This document shows positions 11,535 through 22,072 of a stretch of DNA of 64,000 bases, one piece after another. The notes under the pieces are model-generated. The model worked only from the letters and a program-made list of their open reading frames with translations, did not search any database and was not told the origin of the DNA. Location: positions 372,001 to 436,000 of the forward strand of contig CM030362.1 of the NCBI GenBank assembly GCA_017893485.1. The letters run 5' to 3'. This stretch comes from Hemerocallis citrina. Taxonomy: Eukaryota; Streptophyta; Magnoliopsida; Asparagales; Asphodelaceae. Each line of letters begins with the position of its first letter. Position 1 is the stretch's first letter. The position numbers were made by a program, and so were the translations under genes.

Positions 11535-11886
11535 CTTCTGGACTTTAACCTATTCTATTTCTCTAACCCATCTTCCTAAATCTAGGGCGACCTCCTACTT
11601 CTCAAAATCTAATCTTAATCTAAATATATATAACAATATCTTCCTAACCCTCTAATGATCTCCACTATAATATCCCAAAACCCTTATTTTGAAAGATCAA
11701 TTTTTTTGTTTTTTTGCTAAAATTGAAGCGGATAGCAACTTCAACTCTTTTACCGAAATATCTACGGCTCTATCCTTGACGCTTGTGAAGGTATGATGAA
11801 TATTGGCCTTTAATTTTCTGAATTTTGGTATAGATTTTGTTTGTGGTTAGATAATAACTCGCGTATTTTAATAAATATACGTAGGT

Positions 11887-14556
11887 ATGGATCTTGAGAT
11901 TCCTATTTGGTTATACTTTGGTGGTGAAATTATTCGTGATCCAAAGATTGGTTGTTGTTATAGTCATTTGGAACCGGAAATAGTTTGGGTACCCCGTACC
12001 ATTACATTTGAAGAAATAGTTGAGAAAATCTATGAAGTTACTAATTGGGATAGGAATGAATGGAATGTAAAAATTTTAGCTCGATACGCAGCTGGAAGAG
12101 GAGGTGTTCAGTTTTTTATGACAGTGCCCGTACCTACTGATAATTCGCTGAAGTCATTGATTGCTAGGACATTTGATCCGAATTGTGTTTGGTCTGTATT
12201 AGAGTTATATATTCAGCAAATTCGAGTTGTAAATGCTCAGCCACATGATATCCCTAGTGCAAGCTTCATACGGGTAGTACCTACACAGCAGTCGAGACCT
12301 AACCCCGATCAATCTTCACAACCAAATCCGGTATCCTCACAAGAGAACACCTTCACAAATACAACAATTCCGGATTCTGTAAATGTTGAGCTGCCACGCC
12401 AACCAAGCCCGGTTCCTGACTCTGTTCCAAATGACAGTATGTTTGAACTCTTTCAAAATGCAGTGATTAACAACAGTTTATTAGATGATGATGAAGAAGA
12501 GGAAGAAACAGACGATGATGAAAGTCTGGAAAGTGATGATGGAGAAGAAGATGATGATGTAGCTAATGTAAATCCTTCGAACAATAGTTCTAATGAAGTG
12601 AGAGCTACTGATAGGTATGCTAATGTTAGCGCTCATGTTACGGAGGAGATGGCTGAAGCTGCTAGAGTACCCCCATTTCCACAAGAGTCTTCTGGTTCAT
12701 CCAATGTAGACGAATTCTACGTTGGACAGGAGTTTGTTAGTAAAGACTCCCTTCTGCATGCTGTGAAGGTGTATAATATCAAGAAACATCGGGAATTTGT
12801 CACATTGAAAACATCACCGTCACTTTACACTGTTAAATGTAAAATGGCACCTAGAAAACGTACAATAGAGGAGATCGTACAAGGTCCCCCAGAAGTAAGT
12901 GATGGTGGATGCCCTTGGAGATTACGAGCTATTGTTCCAAAAGGAGGGAGAAATTTTGTGGTGAAGAAGATAGTTGGCCCTCATACTTGTACGAATCCCA
13001 CGTTGAATCAAGACCACTGTAAAATTGATGCTAACCTTGTTAGTAATTTGATTGTGGGTGTGGTGAAGAAGGATATTGCTGTATCACCGGGGGTAATTAT
13101 TGAGATTGTGAAAATAGAATATAATTATCAGATTTCATATAAGAAAGCTTGGAAAGCAAAACAAAAGGCAATTGAGAGGTTGTACGGTACATTCGAAGAA
13201 GCATACACGAAGTTGCCTTTTCTACTAACAGCAATTCAATCAGCAAATCCAGGTACCATTGTCCACTGGGATAAATTTGTGTCCAGCCCCGGCGAGGAAA
13301 CATTCAAGGGAGTATTTTGGGCATTTGGTCCTTCGATTGAAGGTTTCAAGTCTTGCAGACCGGTTATTAGTGTAGATGGAACTCACTTGTACGGTAAGTA
13401 CAAGGGTTATTTGCTAATTGCTGTTTCCCCGGATGCGAATGGTTGCTTATTTCCTTTTGCATTTGCATTGGTTGATGGAGAGAGTATAAACACGTGGACT
13501 TGGTTTATGACTTGCGTCCGGCATTATGTCACCGATCGCACTGAGTTGTGTGTTATCTCGGATCGTCATGCTGGTATATTGTCTGCTATGGATTTGCAAA
13601 ACGGTTCTTGGAACGAACCGAATGGATTTCATCGTTATTGCATGCGTCATTTTGCCACAAATTTTTTTAGTAAATTTGGTAGCAAAGCATTGCGCAAGAA
13701 GGCCAAAAGTATAGCTTGTCAGCACCAACCCAAAAAGTTCATGGCCAAACTCGCCGAACTTGAAACCGTCAATGTCGAGGCGGCTAACTGGTTGAAAGAG
13801 AAACCGGTTCAGAAATGGGCACTTTATGCAGATGAAGGTCGACGATATGGAATGATGACTACGAACCTGTCAGAATGCTTCAATTCAGTACTTAAAGGAG
13901 TCCGTAGTTTACCAGTAACTGCAATAGTTGAGACGATTTTTTTACGTCTCAACTCTTACTTTACTACTCGTCGACAGGAAGCTAATAAGCTATTATGTGA
14001 AGGGAAAATTTTTGCTAAACGAGTACAAGATTTAATTGATATTCGCCGTGAAAGAGCAAATCAACATGTGGTCACAATGTTTCATCATCAGCCTGGAATT
14101 TTTTCCGTCAAAACTGGTATACGCATGGTAAATGGAGAACGGAAGGGTGGGAACTTGCACACCGTGAATTTGGGTACGAAAACATGCACATGTATGAAGT
14201 TTCATCTATATCATATTCCCTGCTCTCATGTAATGGCAGCCTGTGCATATCGTGCAATCGATCACAAGCCTTATGTTGATAAATTTTACCTTATCACGTC
14301 ATTGGCAAATACTTGGGCTCCTGTGTTCAGTCCTATTCTAGATGAAGCATATTGGCCTACTATCGACGGTCCACGACTTGTACCAGATTCTAGTTTGCGA
14401 CGTTCACGGAAAGGCCGGCCTAAATCCACGAGAATACGCAACGATATGGATGTGAGAGATAGTTCTAGCAGGGGTACAAGAATGAAATGTTCAAGATGCG
14501 GGTTGGAAGGCCATAACAAGCGTCGATGTACTAACATAGCATCTCAAAACAATTGA
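11887..14556 (+). CDS. mudrA-like: MULE transposase (MURA/MuDR family), 889 aa, intact
   Basis: This single exon encodes the DDE transposase expected to bind the TIRs and cut the element. In order, it has an N-terminal region of about 120 residues without a domain I recognise; a Pro/Ser/Gln linker; an acidic stretch around residues 198-220; and a MuDR-type DNA-binding region (about 275-365, starting FYVGQEFVSKDSLLHAV, with CPWRL and a later GPHTC). Next is the MULE transposase core with Asp497 (VDGTHL) and Asp559 (ISDRHAG), and probable catalytic Glu663 in TNLSECFNS. A SWIM zinc finger (about 766-783, CTCMKFHLYHIPCSH) and a CCHC knuckle (about 868-881, CSRCGLEGHNKRRC) close the protein. All signature residues are present and there are no internal stops. 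It lies 352 bp inside the left TIR, and the start is the first ATG of the long frame. MULE-derived domesticated genes (FAR1, MUSTANG) are an alternative class, but the TIR and target-duplication context marks this as a transposon gene. Confidence 0.95.
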   Translation: MDLEIPIWLYFGGEIIRDPKIGCCYSHLEPEIVWVPRTITFEEIVEKIYEVTNWDRNEWNVKILARYAAGRGGVQFFMTVPVPTDNSLKSLIARTFDPNCVWSVLELYIQQIRVVNAQPHDIPSASFIRVVPTQQSRPNPDQSSQPNPVSSQENTFTNTTIPDSVNVELPRQPSPVPDSVPNDSMFELFQNAVINNSLLDDDEEEEETDDDESLESDDGEEDDDVANVNPSNNSSNEVRATDRYANVSAHVTEEMAEAARVPPFPQESSGSSNVDEFYVGQEFVSKDSLLHAVKVYNIKKHREFVTLKTSPSLYTVKCKMAPRKRTIEEIVQGPPEVSDGGCPWRLRAIVPKGGRNFVVKKIVGPHTCTNPTLNQDHCKIDANLVSNLIVGVVKKDIAVSPGVIIEIVKIEYNYQISYKKAWKAKQKAIERLYGTFEEAYTKLPFLLTAIQSANPGTIVHWDKFVSSPGEETFKGVFWAFGPSIEGFKSCRPVISVDGTHLYGKYKGYLLIAVSPDANGCLFPFAFALVDGESINTWTWFMTCVRHYVTDRTELCVISDRHAGILSAMDLQNGSWNEPNGFHRYCMRHFATNFFSKFGSKALRKKAKSIACQHQPKKFMAKLAELETVNVEAANWLKEKPVQKWALYADEGRRYGMMTTNLSECFNSVLKGVRSLPVTAIVETIFLRLNSYFTTRRQEANKLLCEGKIFAKRVQDLIDIRRERANQHVVTMFHHQPGIFSVKTGIRMVNGERKGGNLHTVNLGTKTCTCMKFHLYHIPCSHVMAACAYRAIDHKPYVDKFYLITSLANTWAPVFSPILDEAYWPTIDGPRLVPDSSLRRSRKGRPKSTRIRNDMDVRDSSSRGTRMKCSRCGLEGHNKRRCTNIASQNN

Positions 14557-14916
14557 AATTTCATTTTGTTTTTCCTATTGTGTTTGTAATATTTATTTCG
14601 AACTGAGCATGGATGTGTTTGTTTGTAATAGTCGTTTGTAATAGTTGTTTGTGTGTGAAGATGTTCTTGTTTGTTTGTGCTTTTTACAAGCGTGGATGTG
14701 TTTGTTTGTGAAGATTGTTGTTGAGAAGTTCAAGTTGCGATGTATATTTGTGGCTTTTTGTTGAGTTTTTTTGTGAAGTTGGATGTGGTATGGGTGTATG
14801 TTGAGTTTCTTTGTGAAGTTGGATGTGTTCATATTTGAAAGAAGCTTCTGAAGCTTGTTTGAAAGAAGGTTGTGAAATTTTTGAAAGAAGCATATGGCTG
14901 ATACCAAAAAAAAACA
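14557..14916. other. MURA downstream sequence, no gene
   Basis: This T/G-rich DNA has imperfect repeats of tgtttgtttgtaatag, gaagttggatgtg and tttgaaagaagc. It is the likely MURA 3' UTR. No stable coding frame is seen. Confidence 0.5.
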
Positions 14917-15524
14917 CACAGCCTTAAGGGTCGGTCTTCCAAAGACCGAGCTCAATATTACTAGACTCGGTCTTTGGAAGACCGAGTCTTGAAGCTGATT
15001 GTGAAGTTTTGCAATCAGCTTCAAGACTCGGTCTTCCGAAGACCGAGTCTAGTAATATTGAGCTCGGTCTTTGGAAGACCGACTGTTGACTATTTCTCAC
15101 TTCCAGAATCAAGCGAGGCTCTGTAAGTGATTGAACACAACAAACGGTCTTCCAAAGACCGAGCTCAATATTACTAGACTCGGTCTTTGGAAGACCGAGT
15201 CTTGAAGCTGATTGCAAAACTTCACAATCAGCTTCAAGACTCGGTCTTCCGAAGACCGAGTCTAGTAATATTGAGCTCGGTCTTTGGAAGACCGACTGTT
15301 GACTATTTCTCACTTCCAGAATCAAGCGAGGCTCTGTAAGTGATTGAACACAACAAACGGTCTTCCAAAGACCGAGCTCAATATTACTAGACTCGGTCTT
15401 CGGAAGACCGAGTCTTGAAGCTGATTGTGAAGTTTTGCAATCAGCTTCAAGACTCGGTCTTCCAAAGACCGAGTCTAGTAATATTGAGCTCGGTCTTTGG
15501 AAGACCGACCCTTAAGGCTGTGTG
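14917..15524. repeat. Central palindromic array between MURA and the PMD gene
   Basis: Three copies start near 14932, 15145 and 15359 (period 213-214 bp). Each copy is a palindrome of about 150 bp built from the same cggtctt..aagaccg blocks as the TIRs, plus gagctcaatattactag arms and a loop flanked by gctgattg / caatcagc. Copies are separated by about 63 bp (starting tgttgactatttctcac). The whole array is bounded by inverted cacagccttaaggg / cccttaaggctgtg. It lies between two convergent genes, where read-through from either side would give hairpin RNA. Role inferred. Confidence 0.95.
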
Positions 15525-16025
15525 ATTTTTTCTCAAATTTCACACATCACACATCCAAACTCACACATCCAAACTCACAAATTTCAAATTTCACACATCC
15601 AAACTCACAAATCTACACATCCAAACTCACAAATCTTGAGCTTCTTTCTCAAATTTGAGCTTCTTTCTCAGAAATCTTGAGCTAGTAATATTGAGCTTCT
15701 TTCTCAAATTTCACACATCCAAACTCAGAAATCTACACATCCAAACTCAACATCCACACTCAACATCCAAACTCAACATCCACACTCAACATCCACACTC
15801 AACATCCAAACTCAACATCCACACTCAACATCCAAACTCAACATCCATACTCAACTCAACATTCAAAAATACTACATCAACACAGCTACAAGATCAGCAA
15901 CCAAGTTAAAAAAATAAAAAAACTACATTAAAAAAATCTACATTAACAAATACTACATTAAGAATACTACATTGAAAATACTACATTAAAAAAACTACAA
16001 AATCAAAATAATTAGAATTATTACA
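15525..16025. repeat. Short tandem repeats downstream of the PMD gene
   Basis: From 15530 to about 15855 the DNA is dominated by variants of acatccaaactcac and caacatccacact, roughly 10-13 bp units, followed by A-rich DNA with repeated tactacatta. This is the likely 3' flank of the PMD gene. No coding frame is convincing. Confidence 0.7.
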
Positions 16026-18195
16026 TCAAGGGTCCGGTGTGAAGTAATCTGGGGGTCTTCTGTGTCGTCTACGACGCTGGGGAGTTGCCTGTGTCAGTGC
16101 AGACAACGGGATCTCCGGCTCTTCTTCAATCTCATCCCCAACGAACTGTTCTTCATCACCTTGTGCCTCAATATCAGGGTCTGCTTCTTGTTCGTGTTCC
16201 GAATCACTCCGAGGTTGGGGTGGCGGCCTATGAACAGTTCTCTTTCGTCGTTGACCGGTACGACCGCCGGTTCGATGTGTGGGGGTCCTAAGTATCGCAT
16301 CTAATGTTGCGCCCTCCCCCACAAGATCAGCTTGTGCACGGCAACACGATAACATCTCCCGTACAGTAACCTTCGTCTGATCGGCGATGTTGCTATTTAG
16401 CATATGCGCACATTTCTTGGCAAGGGACCAAGTCTGGGCCAACTGAGAAACATGAAAGATTGAATTAGATGCACATAAATATATAAAAACATATCGATAT
16501 ATAAATTGTGAAAATTTAAAACAAAACATTAAAACTTACAAAGCCACGAATAGCGGATCCCTTTGGTTGGTACATCGGCAACCTCACCGAATGCTCATCT
16601 ACTGGTTCGGTCCCTGGTCGACGTATCGGTACAACGACTCCGGCAGGAGCCTGCAACGGTGGGGAAATGAACCGTCTAGTGACTCTCTCGTACCAAGACA
16701 AGTACACACCATGCAAGGAGAGGTCAAAATGTGGGGTGTCAACGATGATTTCTTCGAAACGGTTAATGTTCCATCTCTGAACGTAATCGAAGAAGCAAGT
16801 GGCCCAGTTGTGTCCCGGTGTACGGCCCATTCCAGTGATGTTATGCATCTCGGCATTGAATGGCACGGTAACTGGAATCCCCTGGTGCAGACCAAACTGT
16901 CGTAAGACCCTATCGGGGTAGTAGAACTCAACAACCCCGAAGTTGATTAGAGGTGCTCTCGTGAGCCACAAATTACGCCTGAACGTACAGATCGGTGGCA
17001 GCCGAATCAATCGCTCCTCTGTGTACGGGGTCCACACCACACAGTCGGCGGCCAACCTGTCCAACTCGTCGCGATAGTATGTCAAGCACCTGTTGGGGTT
17101 GGCCGTCCATGTCAGTTTTCCTGTCCAATACACACCAATCGGAGGTAGCATGTCTATATCTTCAGAAAGAACTCTCCAATGTTGGGACTGGATCCGTACT
17201 ACGGGCCTACCTACGTGAATCCGTTCCCAACTCCATATCTGCAGTAGAATTAGAGGTCCATTCATCTGGTTCGAACCTATACTGCACAGACACAGACTCC
17301 GATACAGTGCCGATAGAATTGCACTGCCCCAACTGAAACGGCGGATCCTACCTATATCAGCGATTAGGGGCAAGAACATCAGCGCTACGGTATTCCCGGT
17401 TGAGTTTGGAAACAGGACCGTGCCGAATAGCGTTAGAACATATGCCCTAAAGTAGCACTCCACCTCCGCTGCAGTTGAAGCGTCATTCAATCTATTTTTG
17501 AAGGTATCCTTCAACCACTTTAGGCGGATAAATTTCCCATTTATCGCGCCAGCTTCCACTGCAACCCCTAGAAACTCCTCCACGAGATACACGGGATCGA
17601 AGTCCATCGATCCTGTCACTGCCTCTCCATCGATTGGAAGCCCGGTTAGTATAGCAACGTCTTGTAAAGTCACCGTCATCTCCCCGACTGGCAGGTGAAA
17701 TGAGTGTGTCTCGGGCCTCCATCGTTCAAGCAGTGCTTCGAGAAGTGGACGATCGCACTTGATGGATGTCATCATGGAAATTCCGTAGAACCCACAATCT
17801 CTAAGCAACTCGTGTATGCGTGGGTGCGCAGGTAGCGGGTGCCCAGTCCTAAAACGGCACTCCGTAGCCTCGCCGTTCCAAACATATTGCGATCGATGCA
17901 TCGGCTGGAGAGTGAGAAGTGAAGGGTCGAGTGGTCCGGGGCCTGCAGGAGGGATGTATGAAGACGAAGGGCCCGCCTCATTTGGATTGAATTCAACCTA
18001 TATAACAATAACATTTACATCAGTAGACCGAAAAATATAATACAATTCTATTAGAATCAACATTTAATTACTTACATTAGTAGCATCGGTAGAAGCACGA
18101 CCACCACGACGACCACGACCACGATCACGTCCACCGCGATTACGTGGAGGTCTACTACTTTCTCCTACCTCCATGTTACCCCTTGTGCGTGCCAT
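16026..18195 (-). CDS. Plant mobile domain (PMD) protein carried by the MULE, 3 exons, 664 aa
   Basis: The CDS is complement(16026-16442, 16540-17997, 18076-18195). Introns are GT-AG and phase 0; exons are 120, 1458 and 417 nt. The first 40 residues are basic and Arg/Gly-rich. Exon 2 carries the plant mobile domain (aminotransferase-like fold; the MAIN/MAIL1 family of host genes), with recognisable segments HELLRDCGFYGISMM, FHLPVGEMTVTLQDVAILTG, LPIDGEAVTG and WAVHR-like downstream parts (VVWTPYTEERL). Exon 3 begins LAQTWSLAKK and ends in an acidic then basic tail. In plants MAIN/MAIL1 act in silencing of transposons and cell division, and related domains are common in Mutator-like and Ty3 elements. 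The role inside transposons is unknown. The gene converges on MURA and is intact. It might help transposition or counter silencing (inference). Confidence 0.9.
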
Positions 18196-19633
18196 TTACA
18201 GTAGACTACAAATCCTACAAGTTCAACAAAAATGTTATTAACTACACAAAAGCTAGATATAAAAACAAATTATATATAACAAAGCCGTTCATTCTCTAAT
18301 TTTAGCAAAACACTAGAGTATAACAAATTCAACAAATTCTATACATAACCTAGACTCTATAAAATTCTAAAAAACTAAATTCAACACCAACCTAACAAGT
18401 AATTTCTTATAGGATAGCGATATTGCTGTGTTGTTGTTTGCTATGTGTTTATCATTTTATTTTCAACTTCATATAGGAAATTCACTTTGTGCAAAACTGT
18501 AAACTATATATACGTTGTCTAAGTAAAAATTATATATATTTGTTCGTGGTATTGGAAACATTTTATGGGCTTGGTTTAGATGATACTGCAGGCGAGACAG
18601 TTGAAAATTAAAATGACAAAAATGATTAATGAGGGACTTTATCTAACAAGAATCGCTTATCAAGAACAAGAATTGATCATCAAATTAATGTTTAAAAAAT
18701 AGCTCTGACGCAATGATTGAAGGAAAAATTTTCATCAGAACTTTCATTGTTGAAATAGTAAAACTACCTCGTCATCAACCTAGATTATCAGAAATGGACC
18801 AATTCCAGAAATGAAGAAAGTTCAAACTTTGAAATTATGAAATTTTCATCAGCAACTGCTTATAATAAAAGGAAATTTTAACTAGGAAATAATCAACCCT
18901 CATTTGACATGATTTTTTTGTCTAATTCCATTTAACTTTTCAGATCATACTCAACATATTTGATTCTCCAAGTAGTAACTCTTTTATCAAACAAAAGGTC
19001 AATGATTTGGTGTTTAAGCCAAAGCCTGACATCAAAAATCACAATCAAATAGGGGCCGGCCTAACAAAGATTCCCCTTTGTCAAAACTATCATCAAAACC
19101 CTAATCAATAACTATAAATTGAACCATCAGCAACACCAAAAATCAAACTCAAACTACATCAACTCACACCTCTAATGCTTCAGAAATATCGCTATACATA
19201 ACCTAACAATACAGCAATATCGCTATACATAACCTAACAAATTCAACAACTTCACAATAGCATCAACACTAACAAGTAATTTCTTAAGCAATAGCATCAA
19301 CACTAACAAGAAATTGGCAATAGCATCAACACATGGACTTAGGAAATGCTTCAGAAATATACCTAACAAGTGGGAGAATCCGAAGACGAAGACGAAATTG
19401 GCAAGAAGAGCTTGACCAGTACAACCGAAATCTTCCAATTATGGGTATTCGGGGTTTAGGGTTTAAAGAAAAAATCGATTTTGGGGAATAGGATTTGGTA
19501 AAATCGAAAATGAATTAGAAAGTAATTGGTTTTGGGAAGTTCAAGATTCGATTTCGAGAGTAATCGAACGGAAAATGAGAGAGTGCGACGGATTTGTTGA
19601 GGGAAAGAGCGAAAGAAAAAACAATCGAAAGTA
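18196..19633. other. PMD upstream region inside the MULE, no gene
   Basis: About 1.4 kb of AT-rich sequence lies between the PMD start and the right TIR. It contains small direct repeats (agcaatatcgctatacata near 19182-19230; caatagcatcaacac near 19256-19331). If transcription begins in the TIR, this stretch would be a long 5' leader or contain a leader intron. Confidence 0.5.
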
Positions 19634-19911
19634 AAGAAGAAGAAAGAAAGGGGATCTGCGATTATAAAAACGCACAGAGTGAAGACTCGGTCTTCCAAAG
19701 ACCGAATCTAGTGCAAATAGACTCGGTCTTTGGAAGACCGAGTCTTGCTCTTTGAATTTTCAAAGCGCAAGACTCGGTCTTTCAAAGACCGAGTCTATTT
19801 GCACTAGACTCGGTCTTTGAGAGACCGAGTGGGGCGCTTTGGGAATTAAAAAAAAAAGTAGGGCGGTTTGGGAAATACTTTGCAAAAATGGGGCGTTTTG
19901 GGAAAAAATTC
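19634..19911 (-). repeat. MULE right TIR, 278 bp
   Basis: This is the reverse complement of the left TIR with about three differences by eye, including ggtctctca for ggtcttcca and gattcgg for gactcgg. It holds the same nested palindromes and, at 19661-19670, the inverted TATA-like attataaaaa. It ends at 19911 before the AGCTTCTCT duplication. Confidence 0.95.
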
Positions 19912-19968
19912 AGCTTCTCTTTCCATATTGGTTCGAAGAGTATAAATATCCTTCCTTGGTTACATTTA

Positions 19969-20634
19969 GATTTTTTGCCAAAATGACCCACTTTTTCAAA
20001 AATATTTACAAAACTTACTCACTTTTGAAACTAATTATCAAACTGACTCACTCGTTGTTTCAAACAGCGAGTTTAAATCCTCAAGTCTCAAAACGCTAAA
20101 GATAAACTCGTTGTTTGAAACAGCGAGTGAATTTGAACTAGTCTCGTTGTTTGAAATAGCGAGTCTAGTTCAAATTCACTCACTTTCTCCAATACTTGGA
20201 GAAATTTCGCCGAGTCTCAAAACACTAAAGCTAAACTCACTGTTTCAAACAACGAGTTTAGTTGTAGGAATTTCTCCAACACTTTGAGAAATTTCGCCGA
20301 GTCTCAAAATACTAAAGCTAAACTCACTATTTCAAACAGCGAGTTTAGTTGTAGGAATTTCTCCAACACTTTTGAGAAATTTCGCCGAGTCTCAAAACAC
20401 TAAAACTAAACTCACTATTTCAAGCAGCGAGTTTAGTTGTAGAAATTTCTCCAACACTTGGAGAAATTTTGCCAAACCTCAAAACGCTAAAGCTAAACTC
20501 TCTATTTGAAACAACGAGTGGATTTGAAGTAGACTCATTGTTTCAGTTTGATAATAAGTTTTGAACGTGGATCAGTTTGGTAAATATTTTCAAAAGTGAG
20601 TGGTGGTGGGGGGGGGGGGGGGGGGAGAGGAATC
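19969..20634. mobile_element. Small non-autonomous MULE next to the large one
   Basis: The 666-bp element is flanked by a 9-bp direct repeat, TTACATTTA at 19960-19968 and 20635-20643. Its left head, gattttttgccaaaatg, resembles the large MULE's gaattttttcccaaaacg. The right arm, reverse-complemented, shares cacttttgaaaatatttac and attatcaaactga with the left. The interior has three to four units of about 100 bp with ctcaaaacactaaagctaaac and aatttctccaacact, plus small palindromes of the type actcgttgtttcaaac..gagt. A poly(G) tract (20607-20625) lies near the right end. No protein is encoded. Confidence 0.75.
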
Positions 20635-20643
20635 TTACATTTA

Positions 20644-21427
20644 TCTCTCTTGCTTCTTTCATCTCTCTTGCTTCTTTCTCCCTTATGAATCATGATTGAG
20701 TTCACACATCGTTTCTTCAAATCTAGAACTCTCTTTGGTTGATGTTTCTCTCTGATTGTTTATTCACTTCAATTCCCAAACCAGCTCCAATAATGTCGTA
20801 CCCAGTGTGGAGCCAACATCGTTTCGTCGCCAGTGCTCTATGCCACATAAAAAGGCTCGTCCTAGCTCCTTGAGGCATACCTATCTTATTTTGGGTTCTT
20901 CCCTTTTCAAGTTTAGTCCGCACCTCAAGCCGGTCCCCACTTTCCGGATCTCGCCAGAGCGGCGGAGGTCCTTTCAATGAACAAAATTTGATGAGGGAAC
21001 AGGTACTAAGGAATGCCAATAGAGCAATTCACCGTGCAATTTGCTCACTGTGCGATTTGCTCACTGTCCGTGGTTTTGGGGCGTTGCTACCGCATCTAGG
21101 CTTATATTGCCTAAGCTGCAATGCATCCAAGCCCCCAAGAGGTTCATATGGGAAAAAAGCAGGCACAGACGATTTCAGAGTCATACGTTTTCCCAACCCT
21201 TGACTTTAAACATGAGGGGTTGGGGGAAAGAAGCTGGAACCATTGGTCGTCAATCCCTTAAATCTTTTTCCAATATCCTCGTCGAACTGCGTTTCTTGAC
21301 CTCCATTCGCCCCATAGCGATTTCGTTTCCCATCGTGTGACCTTTCCAGATGTGCCTTCTTGTGCATTCCTAGTTGTGTCAGGCGGGGATTGGCCTGCTG
21401 CTATGCTAACATTGACTGTTTGTCATA
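20644..21427. other. Unassigned segment, possible organelle-derived or gene-fragment DNA
   Basis: From about 20800 to 21420 base composition is balanced and unlike the AT-rich flanks. Frames are open on both strands (for example 20723-21019 on minus), but no domain is recognisable. It has the texture of organelle-derived DNA. I cannot identify a gene, and element 1 cuts it off at 21428. Confidence 0.3.
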
Positions 21428-22002
21428 TGATATGGCTAAAAATGGGATTAAATTGGGACCGTTCGAATGTGACACAAATCTTAAAGCTCAAGGGTAAAAC
21501 GGTAATTTCACCTACAAACGGGTCTGAAATGGGGACTGGATTTTTCTTCAAAACCCAATAACCTATAAACGGATCTGTCTTACTGGGTACGGGTCCCAAC
21601 CCGTTACAAACCAGTTCAGAAGGATAAAGAAGAATTCAGATTCATAATTATCCCTAAAGAGGTGGTCTTAACCGCTTCTATCCATTCACACCGGAAGTAG
21701 AGATGTGTTCTTATCTCGAAAAGGATCCCTAAGGCGACTATAAAAACCCCTCTCCCCCCACCATAAGAAGGTAATCAATCTTTTTCCAGTAAAAGCTCTT
21801 TCTTAATCATTTTGATTACTGACTTGAGCGTCAGAGGGTGCGTCGCCGGGATCCATCCCGGTGTATCGCACATTTTGCAGGTTCGCGGCAGCAGCAAGAG
21901 ATTAGTCAATAATTTGGTGAAGGTCAACAGGTTTGCCTCGTTCGTTTCCTCAAGAATCCATAAATTCTATCTACTGCCCTCACATCAAATTCAGCGGCAA
22001 CA
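21428..22002 (+). repeat. Element 1 5' LTR (575 bp)
   Basis: TG...CA ends. It contains a TATA-like actataaaaacc near 21740 and the segment ggtgtatcgcac shared with element 2 LTRs. Paired with 30715-31290; differences are numerous and include transversions and small indels. Confidence 0.93.
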
Positions 22003-22027
22003 GATTGGTGCCGTCTGTGGGAAGTGA
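22003..22027 (+). other. Element 1 primer-binding site
   Basis: Immediately after the LTR, ttggtgccgtctgtggga is the same block found after element 2's 5' LTR. It matches the position and form of Tat-type PBS sequences (tggYgccgtctgtggga). I do not assign the tRNA. Confidence 0.75.
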
Positions 22028-22072
22028 AAAAGCAACCCGACCTAACTTCATCAGCGAGATTAGTTTCAAGCC

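Larger units (their letters stand above)
11257..19911 (+). mobile_element. Complete, apparently autonomous Mutator-like element (MULE) carrying a PMD gene
   Basis: The element is 8655 bp. It is bounded by a perfect 9-bp target duplication, AGCTTCTCT at 11248-11256 and 19912-19920, the length typical of Mutator superfamily insertions. The 278-bp TIRs are almost identical, with about three differences by eye. Inside are an intronless MURA transposase (+) and a three-exon plant-mobile-domain gene (-), convergent, with a palindromic array between them. All reading frames are intact. The layout copies maize MuDR, where mudrA and mudrB point inward from the TIRs, but the second gene is unrelated to mudrB. 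Near-identical TIRs and a perfect duplication suggest recent insertion. Confidence 0.95.

Noticed and set aside
12481..13728. Minus-strand frames opposite MURA
   Set aside because: Shadows of the transposase frame without domains or start context.
14593..15325. Minus-strand frames between MURA and the PMD gene
   Set aside because: They are by-products of the palindromic array and short repeats (repeated FGRPSLE / LGLPKTESS peptides), not genes.
16026..18195. PMD gene as an ordinary host gene beside the transposon
   Set aside because: It lies wholly between the two TIRs that share one target duplication, so it is part of the element.
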